NCBI RefSeq assembly: GCF_000314855.2
Contig: NZ_KB233223.1
Coordinates: 571,904-635,903, forward strand
DNA: 64,000 nt
Direction: 5' to 3'
DNA from: Providencia burhodogranariea DSM 19968
GTDB taxonomy: Bacteria; Pseudomonadota; Gammaproteobacteria; Enterobacterales; Enterobacteriaceae
Below the pieces are notes generated by a model. It did not search any database and had not been told where the DNA came from. It saw nothing but the letters and a program-made list of their open reading frames with translations. The translations under genes were made by a program, and so were the position numbers. Within the stretch, counting starts at the first letter, position 1. Every line of letters begins with the position of its first letter. Below, piece after piece: positions 9,032 through 15,679 of the stretch.

Positions 9032-9278
9032 TATTAGTGATTATACAGAGTCAGAGTTTATTGATTTTATAAATAAAATAGATAAAGAAAATGTTGCTGA
9101 GACAGATGATAAATTAGATATCTTATTAAATCATTTTGAAAAAATAACAGAGCACCCTGCTGGTACAGATTTACTTTATTATGCGCAATCTGACGCTGAT
9201 AGCACTCCTGACGCCATTACTAAAATTGTTAAAGAATGGCGAGCTAAAAACGGTAAGCCGGGATTTAAAAAGGGTTAA
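9015..9278 (+). CDS. Colicin E-type DNase immunity protein, second (orphan) copy
   Basis: 87 residues, intact, with the same hallmarks as the first copy: [28 protein letters not shown], and [13 protein letters not shown] at the end. Helix II and the following loop (NKIDKENVAETDDKLDILL) differ completely from the first copy, the region that sets cognate specificity in this family. Its own toxin gene survives only as a 29-codon remnant just upstream. It is therefore an orphan immunity gene that may protect against a colicin made by neighbours. The preceding GAGG is the ribosome-binding site. Confidence 0.92.
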   Translation: MKLKNSISDYTESEFIDFINKIDKENVAETDDKLDILLNHFEKITEHPAGTDLLYYAQSDADSTPDAITKIVKEWRAKNGKPGFKKG

Positions 9279-9309
9279 GTATCTTGTTAGTGGATTAACA
9301 TAGTCAGCG

Positions 9310-9343
9310 AACATCAATAACTCATGGAAGCGTTGTTGATGTT
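9310..9343 (+). terminator. Imperfect hairpin between second immunity gene and second lysis gene
   Basis: Second copy of the 8800-8833 element. The outer 12 bp still pair (AACATCAATAAC against GTTGTTGATGTT, one G-U), although several bases differ from the first copy. The outer stem therefore changed on both sides and still pairs, which supports an RNA-level function such as processing or attenuation. Confidence 0.55.
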
Positions 9344-9363
9344 CAACAGCACAAGGAGCGTGC

Positions 9364-9522
9364 ATGAAAAAAAGCAATTTAGTGTATTTGTTATTAGGCC
9401 TTATGTTGTCAGTTTGCCAAGTTAGTTATGTGTGAGACGTCTCTGGCGGTAGTGTAAATACTAGTTCGCCAATGTTATCGGCAATCAAACAACAGTTAAA
9501 TAATAACAAAATAGTACCATAG
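9364..9522 (+). pseudogene. Colicin lysis (release) lipoprotein gene with an internal TGA
   Basis: The ATG at 9364 follows AAGGAG. Codons 1-23 encode MKKSNLVYLLLGLMLSVCQV followed by SYV, then TGA at 9433-9435. The same frame resumes with DVSGGSVNTSSPMLSAIKQQ and ends at 9520-9522. Known release proteins such as Cel read ...CQANYIRDVQGGTVSPSS, so the TGA sits exactly where Arg belongs (a one-base change from CGA or AGA). The lipobox (LSVC) is also unusual, with Val before Cys. Release of any bacteriocin from this locus is probably defective. Confidence 0.82.
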
Positions 9523-9528
9523 CGAAAT

Positions 9529-9565
9529 AAATACGCTTGACCCAATATAGAGTTCAAGCGTATTT
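9529..9565. terminator. Bidirectional terminator between colicin locus and dga-like operon
   Basis: 12-bp inverted repeat AAATACGCTTGA (9529-9540) and TCAAGCGTATTT (9554-9565) in the space between two convergent transcription units. The T/A-rich arm ends serve as tails in both directions. Confidence 0.75.
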
Positions 9566-9620
9566 CATTGACTGAAAAAAACGTCTCAGCAAATGAAGTG
9601 CCCCATAAAGTTGGACACTT

Positions 9621-10361
9621 TTAATTAACCGCTTTCTTAACCATCGACAGCAATTGGCGTACATCTTCTGGGCGTGTATCACCGGTTTGTTTATCAATAA
9701 TCGAGCTATAAATATGTGGGATGATTTTTTTAACCCCTGCATCGAGCGCTATTTGTAATATTTGCGGGAAGTTCTCTAAATCAATTCCGCCAGTAGGTTC
9801 AAGAGAGAAATCAAACTTAGCGCAAGCCTGTGCAACGGCTTTATATTCATCGAGATAAGTCAGCCCTTTCATATTAAAGAACTTAATCGAGCTCGCTCCC
9901 ATATCTTTCAGCATCATGATCGCGGTTTCAACTGGGACAATGCCATCTGGTGATTGGGAACTTAAAGGCCCTGTGGATACTTTAACCATTCCTACAGTGC
10001 CACTTGGTGAAACAAGTGCATTAACAAATGTCTCGTTCTGACCCAATAGCGCACGGCTAATAGGGGCGCCAGTGAATACTTGGTTAACGTGCTGTGGTTG
10101 GATGACTTTAGAAATCAATGAAACCATCGTCGATTGATTTGGGTCACCAGCTCCAAGCCCAACAGATAATGCATTCTCTGTTTCTTGTGCATAGATGCGC
10201 ATGTCGGCAATTGCGCTGTCTAAATCAGGATAATTTTTTGATAAAACGCCAACTACGATAAAGCTTTCAGCCGCTTTGTAGATATCTTTCGCATTTTGAT
10301 GGCTACCCGCTAATACATTCAAACAAACACGCTCATGGTAAAAATTTGGTGATAATTTCAT
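9621..10361 (-). CDS. dgaF: 2-dehydro-3-deoxy-phosphogluconate aldolase, DgaF-like
   Basis: 246 residues, close to DgaF of Salmonella by memory of the family (VGLGAGDPNQ, FTGAPISRALLGQNETFVNA, SLEPTGGIDL). DgaF cleaves 2-keto-3-deoxy-6-phosphogluconate into pyruvate and glyceraldehyde 3-phosphate. It is the last gene of the minus-strand operon and starts 1 bp after the DgaE-like gene with AAGGAA as ribosome-binding site. A DgaE/DgaF pair normally turns an amino-sugar acid 6-phosphate into central metabolites. Here the pair sits with an amidohydrolase and a non-PTS transport set, so the actual substrate may be an acylated or amide-linked relative. Confidence 0.85.
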   Translation of the reverse strand: MKLSPNFYHERVCLNVLAGSHQNAKDIYKAAESFIVVGVLSKNYPDLDSAIADMRIYAQETENALSVGLGAGDPNQSTMVSLISKVIQPQHVNQVFTGAPISRALLGQNETFVNALVSPSGTVGMVKVSTGPLSSQSPDGIVPVETAIMMLKDMGASSIKFFNMKGLTYLDEYKAVAQACAKFDFSLEPTGGIDLENFPQILQIALDAGVKKIIPHIYSSIIDKQTGDTRPEDVRQLLSMVKKAVN

Positions 10362-10362
10362 C

Positions 10363-11475
10363 TTAAATTCCTTTAACTAACAAACGGATATGTTCAGCAA
10401 TCACATTCAGTTGTTCATTGCTGACACTGCGAATATCCGCTTCTACTTTGCCTTCATTTGCTTTGTATTCACGAAAATAAATGGCGGTATCCCCTTGCTT
10501 TAACTCATGCATGATTTGATACGTGGTTTTGCCAATCATTTTTTCATCAAAGCTAATTTCAGCACGTGCGATATCACGTCCAGCAGAATCCCAAACAACA
10601 CGAGCAGAAATCGCAGGAATAGCGTTGAGCTCTTCAATAAAGCCGCTCATGCGATCCACCATTTCAGCACCTGTTTCTTTGGTTGCTGTTAAATATTGTT
10701 CGATAGCAAGCGCTAATCCTAAAATACCTTCTTTGCCCACTTTCATCGCACGGCCAATACCTTGGCTCTGGCGTTTAACCCACTCAACATAGGTTTTTTT
10801 ACCGATAACTAATCCGCTGGTGGGACCTTCTATTGCTTTCGCACCACTATAAATAACCAAATCAGCGCCAGCTTGATAATAACTAGTCAAGTCTTCTTCT
10901 GCCGCAGCATCAACAATCAATGGCACATTATGTTGGCGAGCAACCGCTGCCGCTTCACTCACGCTCAGCATACTTTTTTGTACACTATGATGAGACTTAA
11001 TATAGATAATTGCGGCAGTTTGTGATGTGATTTTTGCAGAAAGTTGCGCTGCAGAGCACTCGTTCGCAAAGCCCGCTTCAATAACCTTACCGCCACCGAG
11101 GGTCACCATGGTATCAACGGGGGCACCAAAGTTGACGTTATGACCTTTTGGTAGCACGATTTCACGTGGAATAACCTTGGATGATGAATGTAAATTCAGC
11201 AGTAAATCGTCATCGTCACGCACAATGACCGCTGCAACGGCTTGCGCAATACCGGCGGAAGCACAAGAAACTACAACGGCGTCTTCAACATTCAATAAAT
11301 GGGCAATATAAGCACCCGTCTTATTCACTAAATCTTTAATTTCAAAGTAGTGATTTAGTCCGTATGTCACACGTTCAACCACTTCAGGTGTTGGTGTTGA
11401 AACACCAAGTGCAGTCATGCGCCCTGAAGCGTTAATTACATGTTTAAGCTGATATTTTTCATAAATCGATTGCAT
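10363..11475 (-). CDS. dgaE: PLP-dependent ammonia-lyase, DgaE/SelA-like
   Basis: 370 residues from the ATG at 11475 (MQSIYEKYQLKHVINASGRM), chosen because the family begins there; a 33-codon extension upstream lies inside the amidohydrolase gene. A fold-type I PLP enzyme of the SelA-like group: the lysine in YSGAKAIEGPTSG is the expected Schiff-base residue, and DAAAEEDL binds the cofactor. DgaE converts D-glucosaminate 6-phosphate to 2-keto-3-deoxy-6-phosphogluconate and ammonia. The start overlaps the upstream gene by 17 bp and the DgaF-like gene follows directly, so the two should act in sequence. Substrate identity is inferred. Confidence 0.82.
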   Translation of the reverse strand: MQSIYEKYQLKHVINASGRMTALGVSTPTPEVVERVTYGLNHYFEIKDLVNKTGAYIAHLLNVEDAVVVSCASAGIAQAVAAVIVRDDDDLLLNLHSSSKVIPREIVLPKGHNVNFGAPVDTMVTLGGGKVIEAGFANECSAAQLSAKITSQTAAIIYIKSHHSVQKSMLSVSEAAAVARQHNVPLIVDAAAEEDLTSYYQAGADLVIYSGAKAIEGPTSGLVIGKKTYVEWVKRQSQGIGRAMKVGKEGILGLALAIEQYLTATKETGAEMVDRMSGFIEELNAIPAISARVVWDSAGRDIARAEISFDEKMIGKTTYQIMHELKQGDTAIYFREYKANEGKVEADIRSVSNEQLNVIAEHIRLLVKGI

Positions 11476-12598
11476 GTTCGGATTCGCCTTCTGCATGAAT
11501 AATATGTTTTCCACCGATAATCGCTGCGATAGGAACGAAACGATGAGTCCCGGTACGCTGCTCGCCTTCCGCATCCGTCAGCTCAGTGCGCTCTTCTTTT
11601 AAATTAAATAACGTGATATCAGCATCAAAGCCGGGTTTCAGATAACCTTTAGCGGGAAGCGCTAATAAATCAGCCGCTTTCTCAGTCACGCAGCGTAAGA
11701 TTTTTTCTGCACTAAATCCCATACAGAGGAATTTTGTCATTACAAATGCAAGGCTATACACAGGGCCATTGACGCGATTACGATGATAGATATCGGAGCT
11801 GATAATGTCAGGATAAGTGCCAATCCGCATGGCCTGTTCCGCGACGTTGAAACTAAAACTTTCACCACCATGTCCGACATCTAAGATCACACCGCGAGCC
11901 AGAGCGCGGGCAATTGACGGTTTTAAATTGCCATCGTTATCAAGAATTCGGTTTGGTTTACCATTGAAACAATGGGTAATAATATCACCACGAGTGAGAA
12001 GGTCGGCAATCTCATCAATGTTCGGTGGGTTATTGCCGATATGCACCATTAATGGCAGTCGGTGTTTTTTCTGCATCTGTTTCGCTTTTATCAGTGGCGC
12101 AATTCCATTATCACCCACCACACTCTTACTCATTCTTGCTTTCATGCCAACGATAAAACCTTCATGCCGCTCAATGGCCTGTTGGAAGCAAGTTTCGTCG
12201 ATATTATTCATATCAGACAGCTCATTTTGCGCAATAATACCGATACGTGAGATATTCAATAATGAAAACACATTGGTTTGTGATTTTTGCGTTAATTGAT
12301 AAAACTTGTCGATATCATCTGCACCGACGCTACCTGCATCAACCAGTGAGGTGACTCCGCCTGCAGCGCCTGCTAAGTCGGGGTCATCGAAGTAGATAGG
12401 TGATTCAACAAAACAGTGAGCGTGCGAATCAATCCATCCTGCACTTACGTAGACATCCCCTTTCAGGTCAATCCATTTTTCAGCTTGTTGGTTGCAGGCC
12501 AACTCCGGGCCTGCTGCTTCGATTTTTCCATCTTTGATAAGAATATCGATTAATGTGCCATCGATACGTTTACCCTGTTTGATGATTAAAGAGTACAT
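11459..12598 (-). CDS. Amidohydrolase/deacetylase-family metallohydrolase
   Basis: 379 residues from the ATG at 12598 (MYSLIIKQGK), which has AAGAAGG in front; the frame is open further upstream but overlaps DUF4310. A composite-domain amidohydrolase of the dihydroorotase/deacetylase type: metal-binding SHAHC near residue 60, FIVGMKARMSK with the probable carboxylated lysine, MVHIGNNPPN and ITHCFNG with metal-ligand histidines, DVGHG, and a late DADITLFNL strand. It probably removes an acyl or amide group from the imported compound before the DgaE/DgaF steps. The fixed linkage to DUF4310-4312 genes resembles the EF_0829-EF_0839 cluster of Enterococcus faecalis (recalled, not searched). Confidence 0.8.
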   Translation of the reverse strand: MYSLIIKQGKRIDGTLIDILIKDGKIEAAGPELACNQQAEKWIDLKGDVYVSAGWIDSHAHCFVESPIYFDDPDLAGAAGGVTSLVDAGSVGADDIDKFYQLTQKSQTNVFSLLNISRIGIIAQNELSDMNNIDETCFQQAIERHEGFIVGMKARMSKSVVGDNGIAPLIKAKQMQKKHRLPLMVHIGNNPPNIDEIADLLTRGDIITHCFNGKPNRILDNDGNLKPSIARALARGVILDVGHGGESFSFNVAEQAMRIGTYPDIISSDIYHRNRVNGPVYSLAFVMTKFLCMGFSAEKILRCVTEKAADLLALPAKGYLKPGFDADITLFNLKEERTELTDAEGEQRTGTHRFVPIAAIIGGKHIIHAEGESEHAIDL

Positions 12599-12623
12599 AA
12601 TTACCTTCTTTGTTATCTTGTGG

Positions 12624-13274
12624 TTAGGCGGCGAGAGGGAAGAAATATCCGAACAGCATCGCACCTAAAATTGCGCCACCAGCAACGGGTTTTTGCCACA
12701 CATAGAAAATCAATGCACCAATCAGTGAACCAATACCAATTGGAATAGATGCAGCCATTGCAGCAAGAATAATTAACGGACCTAAGAAGCGACCGGATGT
12801 ATTACCTGCGCCCATCATAACGTCCGCACCAAATGTTGAGTTGGCTTGAGCAATCGTAAATTTACGCGCAAATAGAATGATGAAGCCGATCATTAAGCCA
12901 AGGACTAACCCAGTGATTAGTGAGACCCAGAAGTTAGTGACTAAAATATCCCAGCCCGCAGCGAGAAATAGAGCAGGAACACCAAGGCCGACACCGGTTT
13001 GTAATGCACCACCAATATCTAAAATACCGACCAATGAGCCTTCAATAATTCGAGCAAACAAGAAGCTGGCACCGAATGCCGCAACTGCGCCATAAACACC
13101 GGTATCCAATCCGGCTTTTAGCATGGCAACGAAAGCAACTTCGTTAAATGCCCCGAATCCGTAGACCACATACATGTGGGTACCTGCGAAGATCCCCGAT
13201 GAAAGCAGGCCAACAAAGATTGGGAAGGACCACTCTGCGTACCAAAAGTCTTCTTTATTGATTTCAGTTGTCAT
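12624..13274 (-). CDS. DUF4310-family membrane protein, putative transporter subunit
   Basis: 216 residues with about six hydrophobic segments rich in Gly and Ala (for example LFLAAGWDILVTNFWVSLIT and LGLMIGFIILFARKF). The composition recalls PTS IIC-type channels. It begins 2 bp after the DUF4311 stop. Known: this family is found together with DUF4311, DUF4312 and a Gly-rich SFCGS protein and has no demonstrated function. I infer that the four form one transporter for the substrate of the downstream enzymes. Confidence 0.78.
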   Translation of the reverse strand: MTTEINKEDFWYAEWSFPIFVGLLSSGIFAGTHMYVVYGFGAFNEVAFVAMLKAGLDTGVYGAVAAFGASFLFARIIEGSLVGILDIGGALQTGVGLGVPALFLAAGWDILVTNFWVSLITGLVLGLMIGFIILFARKFTIAQANSTFGADVMMGAGNTSGRFLGPLIILAAMAASIPIGIGSLIGALIFYVWQKPVAGGAILGAMLFGYFFPLAA

Positions 13275-13276
13275 GA

Positions 13277-14068
13277 TTATTTCCCGCTCAGCAGCCCGTG
13301 GACATATTCAAGCCACAAAGGTTTATCTAGATTGAAGGAGGTGATCATCTTCAGGTCGAATTCACGGAAGAAACCACTCAGAACAAACAGTAATACAACG
13401 GCAATCATCATTGTCCGTGTGATTCGGTTCCAGCCATTATCATCGACACCTTTACCGATCAGAATACCGAGAACGAGTCCTGGGATTGCGTTACCCATGA
13501 TCAGCTGTGCACAGCCGCCGAAAAGTGTTGCCCAGAAGCCTGAGCGACGGCCGGCATCCATTGCAGCTAACCAGAAAATGACTGGCATGACAGTGTTAAC
13601 CAACAGGTTTGCTGCGGGAACCAGCACGTTAATCGCGGTGGTTTGCAATGCTGGCGGTACCGCGGAAGCGGTGGTATTTAAGAATGCGACGACAGCAGCG
13701 CCAATAACGGTACATGCAATCGCCATTTTTTTCGGATTATGCAGCGTTTCTGCAACATTACGATTTCTAGACAGTAGTGCAGCCGCACCCCAGTTAGGAA
13801 TAATGCGATGGTCAACATCTTGTGTGAATGCACCAGCAGCAACAGATGATGCCCATGCATTGAAGAAGAACCCTAAACCGAATGAAAAGTGAGATGCGGG
13901 ATCCCCTTCACATGCATTAAGTTCGCCGAGTGTACGGAATGCTCCCATCCCTTGAACTGTAGGAGCGTGGAACATACGAGCAGCACCAGCACCAAGGCCA
14001 AAGCCACAAAGGCCGCCAATGATCAGGGACATGCCCAATATTTCTAAGAAAGATGCAGTTTCACTCAT
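13277..14068 (-). CDS. DUF4311-family membrane protein, putative transporter subunit
   Basis: 263 residues, strongly hydrophobic, with a Gly-rich N-terminal helix (MSLIIGGLCGFGLGAGAARM) and repeated membrane spans. Conserved-looking polar segments between helices (NACEGDPASHFSFGLGFFFN; DHRIIPNWGAAALLSR) could line a transport path. It lies between DUF4312 and DUF4310 with tight spacing (2 bp to the latter). No transport activity has been shown for the family to my knowledge; a transport role is inferred from membrane character and from catabolic genes in the same operon. Confidence 0.78.
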   Translation of the reverse strand: MSETASFLEILGMSLIIGGLCGFGLGAGAARMFHAPTVQGMGAFRTLGELNACEGDPASHFSFGLGFFFNAWASSVAAGAFTQDVDHRIIPNWGAAALLSRNRNVAETLHNPKKMAIACTVIGAAVVAFLNTTASAVPPALQTTAINVLVPAANLLVNTVMPVIFWLAAMDAGRRSGFWATLFGGCAQLIMGNAIPGLVLGILIGKGVDDNGWNRITRTMMIAVVLLFVLSGFFREFDLKMITSFNLDKPLWLEYVHGLLSGK

Positions 14069-14095
14069 GGAAATGCCTCCAGACCTGAATTGTTT

Positions 14096-14392
14096 TTATT
14101 GTTCTGTGAATGGTATTTCGTTGACAGAAAGTAAGGTGACATCTAGCGAAACGTCGAGTACTACACGAAAATGTTCGCGTTTGCGGGGCAGAAAGACGAA
14201 AAGAAATTTTTCTGTTCGCGATTGCGAATGTGCACTCACAACGGCAACATCCTTAGGTTCGATTCGCAGGATAATGTCATTGCTCTCTTTCAACACAGTG
14301 CGTTGAATAGAATTCAGGGCATCAGCAATCGCTTTTTGTTTGCTATCGCCTTGACCGGAAACCCGCACAACCGTTTCGATAGATTTTTTCAT
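14096..14392 (-). CDS. DUF4312-family small cytosolic protein
   Basis: 98 residues, soluble, with alternating beta/alpha character (ETVVRVSGQGDSKQKAIADA ... NSIQRTVLKESNDIILRIEP). Its ATG overlaps the SFCGS gene stop by one base (TAATG). In this conserved cluster it may act as a small component of the putative transporter, comparable in position to PTS IIB-type subunits, but no phosphorylation site is evident. Function unknown. Confidence 0.75.
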   Translation of the reverse strand: MKKSIETVVRVSGQGDSKQKAIADALNSIQRTVLKESNDIILRIEPKDVAVVSAHSQSRTEKFLFVFLPRKREHFRVVLDVSLDVTLLSVNEIPFTEQ

Positions 14393-14757
14393 TACGCGCC
14401 GCCGTATTTTTTGATGTAAGCTTTCACTAAACGCTCGCCTAATTCTTCTTTATCCATAAAGCCAAAACCTAATACAGTACAACCATCTGCAATTGCGGTC
14501 TCGCCTTCTTCGATAGAACGCATACCGTAACGTGCTTTGTAGCCGTATTTGGTTTGTGCGGTAATAGCGCCAGCACCGCCGCTACCACAAAAAGAGATAC
14601 CCAAATTGGCTTGCTCTGCATTCATCACATCACCAAGCTTCATATCAGCGGCGACACCTGGAACAACAATGGCTTTACCTCCAGCAGTTTCAACACCGAC
14701 TGCTACTTTTTGTCCTTTTCCTAAACGATCTCCGATAGCGACAACAACTTGTTTCAT
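14392..14757 (-). CDS. Glycine-rich SFCGS-family protein
   Basis: 121 residues from the ATG at 14757 (MKQVVVAIGDRLGKGQKVAV), preceded by GGAG; five codons upstream are also open. It contains the name-giving SFCGSGGAGAI motif near residue 61, with a conserved Cys in a Gly-rich loop. That loop could be a catalytic or phosphoryl-carrying Cys, by analogy to PTS IIB proteins whose phospho-Cys lies in a similar loop; this is inference. The ORF ends in a one-base overlap with DUF4312. Confidence 0.78.
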   Translation of the reverse strand: MKQVVVAIGDRLGKGQKVAVGVETAGGKAIVVPGVAADMKLGDVMNAEQANLGISFCGSGGAGAITAQTKYGYKARYGMRSIEEGETAIADGCTVLGFGFMDKEELGERLVKAYIKKYGGA

Positions 14758-14775
14758 AGTGATATTCTCCAAAAA

Positions 14776-15114
14776 TTAATCATTAGAACGGATAACTTCA
14801 AAGTGAACCGAGAGTAAAAATGTCTCTTCAGGAGCCAATCCTGGAAGGGTATCGACCACACGTTGTGACAATGCAATCGAATGTGTTGATATTTCATCAA
14901 ACAAACTGATATCAACTTCCGGTAAAGCTTCCCCCGTTTTTGCTCTAGCAACCATGGCCCTAAGATGAGACTCCAACATCTGTTGTTGTACATCTGTGGT
15001 GTAGCAATTTTCTTGTTTAAGCCAACTACTAATGACTTCTAGTAGCTCCTGTGTGACTTCATTGATGTCGAGGTTATTTTCAGACATCTTGAAAATGACA
15101 ACTGATTTACTCAT
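14776..15114 (-). CDS. Small stand-alone PRD-domain protein
   Basis: 112 residues, first gene of the operon. The sequence from about residue 10 (MSENNLDINEVTQELLEVIS) to LAPEETFLLSVHFEVIRSND has the helical pattern and LSVH end of a PTS regulation domain (PRD), without DNA-binding or RNA-binding parts. The true start may be the internal ATG at 15087. Known: stand-alone PRDs accompany DUF4310-4312 operons. It may interact with the large PRD regulator encoded upstream (15680-17617); this is an inference. Confidence 0.7.
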   Translation of the reverse strand: MSKSVVIFKMSENNLDINEVTQELLEVISSWLKQENCYTTDVQQQMLESHLRAMVARAKTGEALPEVDISLFDEISTHSIALSQRVVDTLPGLAPEETFLLSVHFEVIRSND

Positions 15115-15211
15115 AACTATTTAAAATCCAAGATAATAATGCAATTAAACTTCTTTGTTACGTCATGATGAATACCTTAATCGGTTCTGTAGTACTTGTG
15201 CAGACATTGAA

Positions 15212-15585
15212 TTTCCACTTGGAAGTGGAAATAAATTGGAAGCCGGTAAGCGTATTTTTTGGTGGATATTTGCTCTAATTGGAAAATAAATGGAAAAGTA
15301 AGCATTTAAAGAGTATTGAAAATGAGCTGTCTGAAATAGATTATGTATAAAATTTATTTAAATTCAGTTCATTAAAGATTATTTGGCGATTGTGGAAATC
15401 ACAAAAATTAAGTGGCAACGAAGTGGAAATTAAAAAATGTAAAATAACAACGAAGCACATTAATCATTTCCACTTATCGCGTTAGGAGTAACGATGAGCT
15501 GTTTTGTTTACAAATAAAATGATGAAATTGCGGTAATGATCACGCAAAAAAGTGTTATAACCGCTTTTCCAAAAGGAAGTGGAAA
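15212..15585. promoter_or_regulatory. Leader region with repeated AAGTGGAAA/TTTCCACTT boxes
   Basis: In the 565 bp between the PRD gene and the regulator gene there are five exact 9-mers: TTTCCACTT at 15212-15220 with AAGTGGAAA at 15223-15231 (one palindrome), AAGTGGAAA at 15421-15429, TTTCCACTT at 15467-15475, and AAGTGGAAA at 15577-15585 beside TTTTCC. No gene is visible here. Their position between a PRD/EIIA regulator and its presumed target operon makes them good candidate operators. The operon promoter should lie between about 15120 and 15300 on the minus strand, but I could not fix its hexamers. Confidence 0.6.
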
Positions 15586-15679
15586 TTGAGGAAACTTTAA
15601 TCAAGAAACGATATCAAAAAAATACCCTCAGCATCTCTTCAATGAAGTACAGATACAGAGGGTTTGTATTTATTCTAAA

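Noticed and set aside
9433-9435. TGA in the lysis gene as a selenocysteine or read-through codon
   Set aside because: No SECIS-like hairpin seen and relatives have Arg at this place; a point mutation is the simpler reading.
11475-11574. N-terminal extension of the DgaE-like protein
   Set aside because: It lies within the amidohydrolase coding sequence and reads as a shadow frame; the family starts at MQSIYEKY.
15115-15300. Sigma-54 promoter for the DUF431x operon, as in the Salmonella dga operon
   Set aside because: I found no GG-N10-GC with the required context, and the regulator lacks the AAA+ sigma-54 activation domain.
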